Assembly: GCA_030533445.1 (NCBI GenBank)
Contig: CM060062.1
Coordinates: 1,071,456 to 1,135,455, forward strand
Reading direction: 5' to 3'
DNA from: Cyprinodon diabolis
Lineage: Eukaryota; Chordata; Actinopteri; Cyprinodontiformes; Cyprinodontidae
DNA length: 64,000 nucleotides
Shown: piece by piece, positions 1 through 10,918 of the stretch
How the letters are laid out: each line of letters begins with the position of its first letter
How positions within the stretch are numbered: the stretch's first letter is position 1
The notes under the pieces: model-generated
Databases searched by the model: none
What the model saw: the letters and a program-made list of their open reading frames with translations, nothing else
Told to the model about the DNA's origin: nothing
Position numbers and translations under genes: made by a program

Positions 1-660
1 CCATCCATCCATCCATCCATCCATCGCTACGGGTGCTGGTGTCTATCTCCAGCTGTGTAAGGGTGAGAGGCGGGGTCTACCCTGGACAGGTCACCACAGA
101 GACAAACAGGACAAACAATCATTCACACCTAAGGGAAACTGAGAGAAGCCAATTAACCTAAAGGCTGGTTTATACCCAGAAACCAGGTGGTCTGCATGTG
201 TCACAGTGAATGCAGATATGCCTCGCCCCTTCCCCAGACATTCTGCTGCACCTCTCCCAAACTGTAGGTGAGCGCAGACAGGAGGCCTCTGATTGGTCAA
301 ATCTCCATCCGCTCTACTCTATCGTATTTGCCTGAGAACGCTGGGAGCCTTTTTCCACCTGGATCCCCCGCTCTGTTTGGCCCTCATGTCCCTCTGTTGT
401 CGGACAAACTTTCTCCCACTTAATCCCCGCCTCGGCCGTATCTAGAATAACATAGCGCAGACCATATCTGGCATGAATTAAAAATATCTGCGACACACCT
501 CTGCGGGAGGATAACCAGCCCTTAACCATCATGTTTTTGGACTATGGGAGGAAAGGGGAGTACCCGCAAACTCCATGTAGAAAGACCCCGGTCCGGAATC
601 CAAACTGGAACCTTCTTTCTGCAAGGCAGCAGTGCTACCCACTGCCCCACTAAGCAGCCC
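1..660 (-). mobile_element. tRNA-headed SINE-like element, minus strand, split by a MITE
   Basis: The left edge is the element's 3' tail, read here as repeated CCAT (ATGG on the minus strand). The body to ~160 and the head at ~530-660 match the plus-strand copy at 61564-61913, including the head, which ends in a GGGCTGCTTAGTGGGGCAG-like sequence on the minus strand. The two halves are separated by a foreign insert at 161-521. The tail runs off the window edge, so the 3' limit is unknown. The tRNA relationship is inferred from an RNA polymerase III B-box-like motif in the sister copy. Confidence 0.7.
161..521. mobile_element. MITE inserted in the SINE
   Basis: The insert begins AAGGCTGGTTTATACC and ends ATAACCAGCCC, giving short imperfect terminal inverted repeats. 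It is bordered by ttaaccta (153-160) and ttaaccat (522-529), a probable 8-bp target duplication with two differences. The inner sequence TTTATACCCAGAAACCAG recurs near 52829, so the family has at least two members here. It has no coding content. The superfamily is uncertain; 8 bp would suit hAT. Confidence 0.55.
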
Positions 661-1739
661 AGCAAAACATTTATTCTCTTTAAAAAAATAAAATCTTTCT
701 TTTCCTCATTATTTTGTTCAGCAAAGATGTTAGGCAAACCTCCACGGCTATAATTAGTCTTATAAGGCATCACATGCTGCTATCGGCTGCTTTTTTTAAA
801 GTGTGGAAATTGTGCATCAGTCTCAGGCTTATCAGCACCCATCCAGACATTCAGCCTCCTCTCTTTGACGCAGAGGAGATGATCATTTGGGTTTCAGAGC
901 TAAACAGAATAACATTTGTCCTCATGGGAAGCAGTGTGGTGAGAGCTGCAGCCTCTTCTGCACGCACGCACGTGAATCCTGGGGAGAAAAACTCTCCTCT
1001 CCTTAGAGCAGAGCCCATCCTGAATGAGTTAATTAAAACGCTTTGCTGCCAAAACATTAGATCATCCCCACAGCTTGTTTTGTCATTAGCTGAACTGGGG
1101 CCCCTCCACTGGCCCCCATCTCCACCACAACTTAAAGGACATCTATGAGGCTGCTGAAGTGAAGGAATCTCTCCTGAGTCACACATTTTACTAATTATTT
1201 GCTTCATAATTTCTCCTTACCACCTTAATTCACTTAAAACTATATATGGAAACAAACCTTTTGTTTTACAAACTGATTTAATATTAGGACGAGTTAAGTA
1301 CCATATAAAACCAATAAATATAAAAAGTTTGAGTGTAAATTACCTGAAGAAGAAACTATTAGTCCTGTTTTATGACCATTTGTTCATTATAAAGTGTTTA
1401 TTTTTGATGCAAACACAACATTAAATCCCAGCTGAATGAATCCAGCAGCATTTTAGCAGAGTTTGAATTAGACTTACACAACATTTCATGTAATTCTGTA
1501 TACAAAACTTCGTTTTGTACAGCTCTCATGACATTTCTTAAAGTGCAGGAGTGATCAAATATAAACATTGTGGGAGAAAAAACATGGTGCAAAAATATGC
1601 ATTGATATGTTCAGTTTCATGCAGAGTCTGTGACTTTAGAGTTTTTTCAACATTCAGCTGCATGATGGCGGTGGAGAAGAAGTATGCTGGTGAAGATTCT
1701 CAGTCATCCAGGTGATAATCATTCCAAAAAAGTTTAAAA
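661..1739. other. No supported feature
   Basis: This is mixed-composition DNA with short chance open frames only. The longest, on the plus strand at 714-1148, has no recognisable domain. No repeat shared with the rest of the window was seen. Confidence 0.5.
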
Positions 1740-1925
1740 TCAATCCACTGGACTTTGTTTCCAAGTTTGAAGACATTTCTCTTCCATCCAGGAAGCTTTT
1801 CAATTCAAAATGCAAGAAAGAGAGTTGAGCTTGAGTCTTTATAGGCTTTGGTCCACTCTATAAGGCCTTGAACTTAACGCTATTTCTGGCATTTTGAATT
1901 GAATTGATTTTTTAAAAAATTTTTT
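1740..1925 (-). mobile_element. Penelope-like element terminal fragment
   Basis: The stretch from CCACTGGACTTTGTTTCC to TTTTGAATTGAATTG matches the terminal region of the Penelope-like copies at 39145-39395 and 56426-57385. On the minus strand it reads GAAGCTTCCTGG followed by GGAAACAAAGTCCAGTGG. Its two ends carry inverted copies of the caattcaaaatg-type sequence, as expected where a Penelope terminal repeat is present in both orientations. No coding sequence remains. Confidence 0.55.
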
Positions 1926-2001
1926 TGGTGGGGAAGAAGCTGTTAGGGAATCTGCTGGACCTGCATTGAATGCTGACATTGTCAACAAGGGGGTTGCTTG
2001 A

Positions 2002-2552
2002 TAGCCTGACGTAGTCCTCCTCAATTCTAGTCAGAATGAGTCTGATGCTGCTCCATAGAGCTGTGATTATGGGGCGTGTTTCGAACGAACCAGGAAAAAA
2101 AATGCCTCTGCACTCAATTGGATAGACCTACAACCAATAAGAGCAACGGAGTGCGTGACGTATGTTAAGCCACGCATAGTTGTTGTCAACAAAAATCAAA
2201 GCGTGCAGTTGCACGCCTAGAATAAGAAGATGAGCCTTGATGGCGTTTCTCTGTTCCTCTTTTAAAATTAATTTGCTGTCGATATCTTCTAGAACAGACC
2301 TAATAGCAGAATCTACACACCTCAACTCTCCGGCGGCAGCCATTGTTCTTGTCACTCAAGCGCGCTTTGGTCACGTGGTTGATTACGTTACTGTTGATCA
2401 TCTGTCCATCATCATAAAGCCCGCCCTGACAATTTGATTGGCTCGCCAGATATTGTGCGAGCATACTCGCGCTACTATTGAGCAATGCCAGACCTAACTT
2501 CCCGACCTCAAACGTTGTGGGCTGGACTAAGTTCGGAATGGCACCCAGGCTA
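2002..2552. mobile_element. 551-bp MITE, copy 1 (9-bp target duplication)
   Basis: The element starts TAGCCTGACGTAG and ends CACCCAGGCTA, so the outer 7 bp form a perfect inverted repeat. It is flanked by identical 9-mers gttgcttga at 1993-2001 and 2553-2561. A near-identical copy lies at 10357-10909 in unrelated flanks. A 9-bp duplication fits Mutator-like or Merlin-like transposition better than hAT (8), Tc1 (TA) or Harbinger (3). No transposase is encoded, so it is non-autonomous. Confidence 0.8.
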
Positions 2553-2561
2553 GTTGCTTGA

Positions 2562-2984
2562 GGAGCCAAATGCAGAAATGAGTTCTTGAAGGTTTAATGA
2601 GGAAACTGAGGCAAACATCCAAAGCATCAAATAAACATTGACAACCCAAAAACCAGCACACATCAGGGAAACCCGAGTGAAAAGCCAGAGGCCAGGAAGT
2701 AACTGAACAACAACAAGGAACTAAAGAACTGCACAGGGAGAGTATATATATATATGGGAGACAGAACAAAGTCTGGGGTAATCAGATGATATGGAGCAGG
2801 TGTGGATGGAAGAGACTAGAAGGGAGCTAGGGGAAAAGAGACAGGCACAAGGGGGCAACAGAGAGTAATTATAGTGGCTTAAATATAACTCAAAACGGAA
2901 AAAAAAAACACAAAGATCAACAAAACAGAATTACTTAATGAAAACTGAAAACTAAAACCTCAAAGTCCCAAAAGGGGAGAATCA
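2562..2984. repeat. Unclassified A-rich, repeat-like segment
   Basis: This is A/G-rich sequence between the MITE and a LINE fragment, with a short TATATATATA run near 2745. It ends in AAAAGGGGAGAATCACGACAG. The style resembles interspersed fish repeats, but no second copy was found in this window, so the assignment is tentative. No coding frame of interest is present. Confidence 0.3.
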
Positions 2985-3400
2985 CGACAGCGAAGCCTCT
3001 TCCCAGAGCGCAGCAGGGAGAACAGTCCATGGTGGGGGGGTGAGGGGTCATTGATGATGTCACGGGCTCGGGACACGCAGCGCTGGGATGAAATGTCTTT
3101 AATGGAGGGAAGAGGAGCCCCCATGATCCTCTCTGCTGTTCTCACCTTCTTCCATTCTGAGGCGCTGCAGCCTCCACACCACACAGTGAGACAGCTGCTC
3201 AGAACGCTCTCTATGGTGCTTCTGGAGAAGGTGGGGAGGATGGGGGGGGGCAGGAAGTCCAAGCGCTTCTGGGCCCTTTGGACCAGTGAGGTGGTGTTTC
3301 CAGTCCAGGTGAGGGTGTCTGTGATGAATGACCACCTCTACAGCTGAGCTGTTGATGAGCAGTGGAGCGTGGTTAGGCCGCTTCTTCCTGAAGTCCATTC
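2985..3400 (-). pseudogene. Non-LTR retrotransposon RT C-terminal fragment
   Basis: The minus strand encodes pieces of the region after the polymerase domain that is typical of fish LINEs: RKKRPNHAPL, then in another frame TIESVLSSCLTVWCGGCSAS, KVRTAERIMGAPLPS and QRCVSRARDIINDPSPPHHG. A frameshift near 3265-3320 separates the two parts, and the catalytic polymerase part is absent. A related copy lies on the plus strand at 49380-49772. The clade (Rex/CR1-like) was not resolved. It is a dead 5'-truncated copy. Confidence 0.75.
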
Positions 3401-4686
3401 ATTAGAGAATGTTGATCAAATCAGCAAATCTTGAAGGAAATATTTGAAAGAGGCCCAGACTGGACTTCCTCTACCAAACTGATTGTCCAAAAAGTGGTTT
3501 AAAGTGTGAAAGGAGCAGACAACCTGCTGCTGAGGTTTATTCTCTCTGTAGGAGACATACTGTATATTACAGGCCTACACTAGTAAAGATATGTGGATTA
3601 TCAAGAGCTCATTTTGGTTCTAATCAGCTATAATTTAATTTTGTAGACTAAAGCCCATAACAGGGAGTTGGGATTGATGCAATTTATTCAAAATTCTACC
3701 TGTAGCCTACTGTTGCATATAGATGAAGGTGACACCAATGGCTTTAACACCATAACCTCTATTTAAACAAGCTATCACTGATGCTGCGTTATTTTGATCC
3801 CACTGCTTTCATCTACATGGTGAACTCTGCTGTTGTGCTTGGTGCTGATCTTTGATCGACAAACTAAAACACCTTAGACCTGGACACACTTTATTGTCAA
3901 TTACGTTTTGTACAGCTCTCATGAAATTTCCATTCCTTAAACTGCAGTAGTGATCAAGTCTAAACATTGTAGGAAAAAAACATGCAGCCAAAAAAAAAGA
4001 CATGATTTATATATTTTTTTTAAATATTTTTTTCTTTCTTAAATTTTTTTTCAACAAAATAAATTAAGCAAAACAAAACAGCAGAGGAAGTCAGGTTAGT
4101 TTTCTAACAGAAAGCTTCAGGAACCCAGGATCACGCATGCTGTGGTTCCAGCACCACTGCAGGTACGAGAGTTTCCTTCATTTCCTTCAACACAAAATGA
4201 CAATAAACGTTGTCTAAGTCTATGTACTCTAGTTATAAACTGGTATCAGTTTTGCTGGACAAATACTAATATTTAGAACTGTTAAAAGAACGAATTGTTA
4301 GAGCAATTTGTTTTTGTCTTTGTTTGAAAAGGGAATTGCTGCAACAACTTGTGGTACGACAGAGGATTTGTCTTAGAGTTGGAATGTTTGAATGAATCAA
4401 ACCTTAAAGCTGCCTCAGTTCCAGGCTGATGATGCTCAGTGAGAGTTAACTGCTTTTAATGGGAAAGATTAGGGACTTTTCTGCACTTTGCATCTAGAAA
4501 CAATGCAGCTATATGAACAGGACTAACGCCATCATTGCATCTGGTGTTATTATGCAAACAAGTTTAACAAAAACCATTTTCTCATGTGATTAAAATCCAT
4601 CCTGAGTGATCAGCTCACAGTCACCTGCTTTACATTCAAATAAGAACATTAGCAAGTGGGAGATTATCAACAACACCAACAGATCT
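3401..4686. other. No supported feature
   Basis: AT-rich sequence with homopolymer A and T stretches around 3990-4060 and only short chance frames. The segment near 3900-3975 (TTTTGTACAGCTCTCATGA, then TAAACATTGT) also occurs near 1510-1580, so a diverged interspersed repeat is probably shared between the two, but its ends could not be defined. Confidence 0.4.
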
Positions 4687-4880
4687 ACTCTGGAAAAAAC
4701 ATCTATAACTAAGTAACAATTTCTTAAATTAAGTCTATTTACTCTTAATTTGAGAAGGTAAATGAAAAGGTTTTCCTGTTGAGTATTTTTGCTCTTAAAA
4801 TAAGATAATTAGATAACATACACTTAAAATATGACAAACCAATTGTGTTTATTTATTTTAAATGTAAATGGTATTGTTCA
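4687..4880. mobile_element. Teleost AT-rich MITE (CACTG-ended family), fragment
   Basis: It contains the family hallmarks CTTAAAATAAGATAATTAG and TTTTAAATGTAAATG, shared with copies at 22182, 39556, 40821, 53941, 55444, 56284 and 58412. The right end is missing. It is non-coding. Complete members end in CACTGCAAAAA and TTTTTNCAGTG, which resembles hAT-type non-autonomous elements. Confidence 0.6.
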
Positions 4881-6486
4881 ACTGAAGACGCTGCTATTTA
4901 AGCAGGATTTTAATGACGTGTGGTTTTTATGGATTTGTTTGTATGTTTCCCTTTCTTTTTTAAATGTTGATATTGTATTTACATTGTTTTATTGTGTTAC
5001 ATTTTTATCTGTGAAAAAATCTAGATTTAGCTTTTTCCAGTGTACTGGTCTTTCTGCAACTAAACAGACAAACGATGTTTATGGGAGACAAGGAGAAAAA
5101 AGAAATCAGACCTATAAAACAAAAGCATTTCATTCTTTTGTGAAGTTTAATTTATTTATATTAACAGGACATGTTTTTAGAAGTATTTCAGATGGTCTTT
5201 AATCATTTTAGATTACATTAAAACATGTCAACAACTGAATTTCATCGCTCAGCTTGTTGTGCCTTCCAACCTTCCTTCTTTCTCTGATAACTTTTCATTA
5301 TATCGTGGAAATTCCAACCAAAGTAAAAACTGAACACTGATTTAATTCATATAGCTCGTTTCCTGTATCGCGAGATTTCATAGTTGCTAGGATACCGCTC
5401 TCACCAGCATCCTCCAAAATTTGCAAAGGGCCCCGACTGACCAACGAGAGGAAGGTGGGCCATACCAAAGTTAGAATGGGGGTGTCCTTTTCAGGAAACC
5501 CATTTTATTTAACTTAATTATTCAAAGTAAGCCTTTTATTTTCTTTGCGCAGACTAATAATAATCACATTTACACATTAGTGCCTATAATGTCATTTATT
5601 CTCGTAATTTCTGGAGCAGAAGTGACAGTGAGAGTCGGATTTAAGCTAGTTGGTGGTATGGACCGCGCTAGCTTTGAAAGTTTCACTGAAAGTGGAAAAC
5701 TAGCCTCTTCACTTTGCTCTAACTTTCCTAGTCAACTGTTATTACAGATCCGCCATCTTTTATTCTGACTTGGAAAAGTTAAAACCACCAACGGTGAGTT
5801 TGTTTTTTGAACATTTCTAATGTATTTACTAACAGTAGAAATGTTGCTCGCGTGTAAAGCAGTGAAGTCCGGGGCTAGCGTTAGCATCCTATGTAGCCTC
5901 TGGATTTAAATATTTGGTTTTATTTTGTTTCCTTTGGGTGAGGAAACAGGTCAACATCCGCATTTCTTTAAATGGTTCAAACTGAACTGATTTATCCTGA
6001 TTTATTCACTTATTAAATTCCATCACCAGCCGATAAGAAAGTTATTTACTCCTTTATTCTTTTTCAAACAGATGTAATTTATTTGTTCAAATAAATCAGA
6101 TTTTTGGTTTTAAAATCCCCGACAGTGATTTAAGTTAAAAAATATTTTTTTGGAAACTTTATTCTCTGTAGAATAATACATTTCTGTGGGGGTAAAGTTG
6201 GAGTTGCTTGTTTTAAGGAAGCATCCTGTATATTACTGTTTATAATGATGAAGTTATTGTTCTTTATCGGGATTACTTTGTGTTTGACAGCATTTTAATA
6301 AACATTAAGAGTTAAATTGCTGAAATTTCTAATTATGTGTTTTCAAATATAATTGATTGGTTCTAACTGCAATTATCATAAACTGTATATAATTTCACTC
6401 ATTTCATTCCAAAATATGGAATATGTAAGAGATTTTATAAAACTAAAATACAGATAATCATGACACCTGCTCTGTCTTTACTATTC
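4881..6486. other. Unannotated AT-rich DNA
   Basis: No coding region could be supported. The plus frame at 4831-5202 starts inside the MITE and continues through low-complexity T-rich sequence. A possible non-coding exon boundary at 5745-5792 is listed separately. Confidence 0.4.
5745..5792 (+). promoter_or_regulatory. Possible TSS-proximal YY1-like motif and splice donor
   Basis: CCGCCATCTTTT (about 5749-5760) matches the YY1 core that commonly sits just downstream of vertebrate transcription starts. About 30 bases later, CCAACG|GTGAGT is a strong splice-donor consensus. Together they could mark a short non-coding first exon. No downstream coding exon was recognised within the window, so this is only a candidate. 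Confidence 0.2.
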
Positions 6487-7224
6487 ACAAGATTCAATGC
6501 AATTCAATTTAGTTTATTTCTATAGCACTAATTCACAACACATGTTTTCTCAAGGCAGTTTACAATTCATCAGAACATGCAGTAAGATTCATTAAAAGTT
6601 TTCTATCTAATGAAAACCAGTTGATTGCATCAACTTGTTAGGATAATTATTATTGATGATGTGTGAGTTTATTACACCTTGGCATTGGCTGCCTGTTGCA
6701 TGTCAGAACCGAATACAGAGCCTGTTTTAAAAAGACTCATTGACTCTTCAGCAATCCCTCACACTAAGCATGCTTGTAGCGACAGTGGAGAGGAAAAACT
6801 CCCTTTGAACAGGAAGAAACCTCCAGCAGAACCAGGCTCAGTGTGAGCGGCCATCTGCTGAGGCCCACTGGGGTTCAAGGAGACAGAAGCAGACATAGAA
6901 AAAGAAGCATAGATACAAAAGGCAACTGTCAACCAGCTCCACAGGCGGCCCCGTCCAGGAAACACACAGCCAGGCAGACGAGCTCCGAGCCAGCTCCCAT
7001 GTCAGAGGATGAAGAGAGCACATCCAGTTAGTCACAGTCAGAGAAACAGGACTACACTGGAAAACAGGCCAAGCTCCAACATCTAGAAACAAAGGTGTTG
7101 ATGGCAGCATTAGAGATTGAACTAACAGATTCTGCAGAGTGGGAGAATAGAGATAGAATGATGAAAAAGTGGTCTCTATGTCTTCCAGCAGTCTAAGCCT
7201 ATAGCAGCATAACTACTGAGATAG
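6487..7224 (-). mobile_element. L2-type LINE 3' end
   Basis: The minus strand reads like the 3' untranslated region of the L2 copy at 50740-52585: the head near 7222 (CTATAGGCTTAGACTGCTG-like), the GGTTTCTTCCTGTT block, the GCATGCTTAGTGTGAGGGAT block, and a tail ending in TTGAATTGCATTGAA near 6490. An extra ~85 bp lies near 6640-6735 relative to that copy. No open reading frame remains. Confidence 0.8.
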
Positions 7225-7298
7225 CTCACGATGCAGAAAATATAAAACTCTGCCTCTAATATACTTCCTTCCTGTTACAGGCTTGAAGTAAGGCTAAT

Positions 7299-7500
7299 TT
7301 TATGCAGTGTCCTGATTTGAATCCAACAGGAAATATCTGGAGGTGGCTAAAGATTAGGGCAATGATAAAGAGGCCTGCCAGCCTCAGCAATGCAGGGCTG
7401 TTGAGGAAAAAAACAGAAAAATGCAGAAAGGTTGTCTGCAAATATAAAAAGGCTTTAGATGCTCTAATTCTATTAAAGGCTGATTATTGAGAACAATTAA
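7299..7500 (+). pseudogene. Tc1-like transposase relic (C-terminal end)
   Basis: The translation CPDLNPTGNIWRWLKI corresponds to the conserved [11 protein letters not shown] block that carries the third catalytic residue of Tc1-type transposases. The catalytic glutamate position reads glycine. The following KTEKCRKVVCKYKKALDALI fits the Tc1 C-terminus. The upstream catalytic domain and both terminal repeats are missing. It is not closely related to the intact transposase at 25774-26814. Confidence 0.6.
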
Positions 7501-8068
7501 AATCATTTTCAACATTTCTTTCTGGAATAAGATAAATAAAATCAGCCCAGCATTATTATTTTACTTTATTTTAGTAGCGTTTTATCATTGATCCCTTTTC
7601 TGAGAAAACTCCTGCTCGACACGTTAAGGGCAAAGATTGCCCTGGGAAGTTAGAAGAAGATTCATGTTATTAATCAAGGTGATCTTTAGTGCAAAAGTTT
7701 AGACATTTCCAGTGACAGATTCCTTTGATCATCTTCCAAACTATCTCTAATTGATGTGGAATAATTAGCATTTATATTAATTAATCGTAGCTGGAGTCTG
7801 TGTTCTCCAGAAAGCGGAACCTGATCTGTGTTTGCGATTCTTGTTGCATTGCAAGAGGAAGTCTACCCATGCATTAGAGGATGAGAGTCTGGTTTAAAGG
7901 TCACCACGTGCTTCACCCCGTTGAGCCGCTGATATATTTACACCCAGGTTTTCACCAGGGAGGAGGAAAACGGTTCCCTTTTCTCTGTCACAAGAGGAAG
8001 TTTCAGTCTGAAATGTGTCTGTGTGAGGCTTCCTGCATTGGCTCAAGCTGTCCCTCCCCAGCAGACTA
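7501..8068. other. No supported feature
   Basis: Mixed-composition DNA between the Tc1 relic and the inverted-repeat element. Only chance frames were seen. Confidence 0.4.
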
Positions 8069-8705
8069 AGGCCCCGTCCACACGAAGTCAAAACGAACAC
8101 GAAACGCTAATATTTTCCAGAACGTTTGTCGTAAAGACGGAGACGTAAAATAAATGTGATCGTCCACACGAATGCATGAAAACGCTGCAAAATGTATGCC
8201 AGGCCTGTAAGTGGCGCTGTGGTGCCAAAGCAAAAATAGGCGACAAAATGTTGGGCATGCGCACTAATATTTATACATGGTTGCCCTGCGGGTCCATTTT
8301 GGTGGTTCAGTCAAATTCAGGTGCTGAACTATGTGGTCGATATTGCTCTGTTCTTCCTGGAGATATTCCAGAAGAAGAAGATTCTGCTGTAAGCCCGACA
8401 GCAGGGTGAGTAGCATGAGCAGCAACCATTCAACACAGTACGGCGCCATTGTTGTTGTGATACTGTGTCGCACATGCGTGTTTAGAGGCGACGCTATGAT
8501 GCATGCGTGTAAAAAAAAAAAATGCGGTTAGAGCTTAAAGATGGAAACGCGAAAACGGCGTTTCAAAATCTTCCCACTCTGAAGGCTGAATAAAAAAAAG
8601 ATCGTTTACAGACCCCCGAAACGCCGGCTTCGTGTGGATGAGAGGCTGGTTTGGTGAAAAATTTGTGCGTTTAGGCCAGGGTTCGGCTTTGTGTGGACGG
8701 GGCCT
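8069..8705. mobile_element. 637-bp inverted-repeat element
   Basis: The left end AGGCCCCGTCCACACGAAG and the right end, the reverse complement of AGGCCCCGTCCACACAAAG, are near-perfect terminal inverted repeats of about 19 bp. Additional GTCCACACG copies lie internally. There is no transposase. This end type is common in non-autonomous fish elements, probably hAT-related, but a clear target duplication could not be read. Confidence 0.65.
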
Positions 8706-10347
8706 GAGTCAGCTTTAAAACGATGACTGTCTGCAGATTTCCACATATGAGGAGTGACACAGTGGGTAAACCCCACTGGAAACATTTCACTGTTCTACTT
8801 TTCCTGCTGCTGCGTCGTCGTGCTGTCAGGAAACCTGTTGAAGCCGTCACCTTACCCCGAGGGTGTGAACGACTCTCAGTTGTTTTCCCCTTTAGGCTGC
8901 AGCAACAGACAGTCTGCTGCTAATCATTCCCAGGCCAGGAATGCACATCCTGCAGCCCAGGAAAGTCACTTTACTTGTCAGCATGGAGTTTGTTTTATGA
9001 GCTTCTCCGTGTGGAAGGGATCCTCCAGGAGAAAATAACAACCAGTTTGCTGATGTTGCTGGAAATTTGTGACACTCTTTCTTCTCTTTATTTCTCAACC
9101 ATCTGAGCCAGTTCATGTACTGGAAACCATCAGACTGTTGTTCAGGTTTGTTTTCAGAGGAAAAATGAACAGAATCATTTTAGTGAGGATAACAATGATA
9201 TGCTTTAAGGACTGCGGGGTGATGGTGTCTGGAAAGAAGCTTATGAGGTTTAGAGCTGCAGGCAGGGGCCCACCACAGCCCACAGTGTCCTGCTCCACAG
9301 TGGAGCTTTCTCTGGGACTCCAGCAGGAAATGGGAACTTGCTCACAGCTCTGGAACATCTTGTCATGTCAGATGATTTACTTTATAAACAAATACTTGGA
9401 TACATTTCCCTTCACAATGCTTTACTTTGATGATCTCCTCCTCCTCAGGGTGCCAAATTCAGACGCTTATGCTTGCAGAGGTAGATAGATGCCTAATAAA
9501 AACAGAGTTAGGGTTAGATTTTCTTTCATTTTTATTTTTAACACCTGAGGGTGGATGTTTCTCTCGCCTCCCTGTCTGAGGTTGGGTATGTGAGGTTTTT
9601 TCCCTCCTTGCTGTTCATGTTTACTCTGCAGTATTTCGGTCCTCCCTGTGGCGGCGATGCCCTGTTTTTGAGTTGAACTCATCTGGAAAAAAAAAAGCGG
9701 AGGGAACCCGTTCTAATTTAGGTTTATGGTCGATGTCCTCCTTGGCGTTCTTCAGTCTGTTCCTGCACAGACAGTGAAGCTGGACCGTATAATCTCAGCT
9801 ATAAAAACCAACCCAGAAAAATGTGTGTTCACGTCTTTGGTGAAATACTGGAACCAGTGATGTGTTACTGGTTTAGTGCTTTTAAACCAACTGTCAACTA
9901 GTTAAACTTTAGATATGAAAGATCAGCTAATGAAGTGAATCGTTTGTTGAAGGAATATCTTGACCAGCTTTGAAAATCAACTCTTTTTAAAGGCCAACAC
10001 TACAAAATAAGTAATAGAAGTATGATTCACGTTGATATCGTATCTGGTCCATGTCTGTATCATATCAGAAATCAAAAAGTTATATTGGGACATTCCTAAT
10101 GCTACATTCAGACCCCCGGAATGAAAGAAACAGCTGGTTTACATGCAGATTCAATGGTTGACGAGCATCAAGGCGCCACATCAACCAATGAGAGAAGCTG
10201 ATCTGGGAGCTGGCAGGGAGTCAGACGCAGCACTGCTGATGCAGAGCGCTATGATCACTCCTCTGAAACAGTTTATTAACGCCTAAATTAACTTCAAATG
10301 TAGAAACCTGCCGGCAGAATATGTTGGCTTTTATTATCCTGCTGCCT
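8706..10347. other. No supported feature
   Basis: Unique-looking DNA with chance open frames such as plus 9069-9488. No domain, splice structure or repeat could be supported. Confidence 0.4.
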
Positions 10348-10356
10348 GCAGTTTGT

Positions 10357-10909
10357 TAGCCTGACGTAGTCCTCCTCAATTCTAGTCAGAATGAGTCTGA
10401 TGCTGCTCTATAGAGCTGTGATTATGGGGCGTGTTTCGAACGAACCAGGAAAAAAAATGCTTCTGCACTCAATTGGATAGACCTACAACCAATAAGAGCA
10501 ACGGAGTGCGTGACGTATGTTAAGCCACGCATAGTTGTTGTCAACAAAAATCAAAGCGTGCAGTTGCACGCCTAGAATAAGAAGATGAGCCTTGATGGCG
10601 TTTCTCTGTTCCTCTTTTAAAATTAATTTGCTGTCGATATCTTCTAGAACAGACCTAATAGCAGAATCTACACACCTCAGCTCTCCAGCGGCAGCCATTG
10701 TTGTTGTCACCCAAGCGCGCTTTGGTCACGTGGTTGATTACGTTACTGTTGATCATCTGTCCATCATCATATAAAGCCCGCCCAGACAATTTGATTGGCC
10801 CGCCACATATTGTGCGAGCATACTCGCGCTACTATTGAGCAATGCCAGACCAAACTTCCCGACCTCAAACCTTGTGGCCGGGACTAAGTTCGGAATGGCA
10901 CCCAGGCTA
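10357..10909. mobile_element. 553-bp MITE, copy 2 (9-bp target duplication)
   Basis: This has the same ends as copy 1 (TAGCCTG and CAGGCTA) and is almost identical through the body. It is flanked by gcagtttgt (10348-10356) and gtagtttgt (10910-10918), a 9-bp duplication with one change. The high identity of two dispersed copies suggests fairly recent activity. Confidence 0.8.
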
Positions 10910-10918
10910 GTAGTTTGT

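Noticed and set aside
714..1148. 144-codon plus-strand frame
   Set aside because: No domain, no splice signals in register, and the opposite strand is also open (851-1207).
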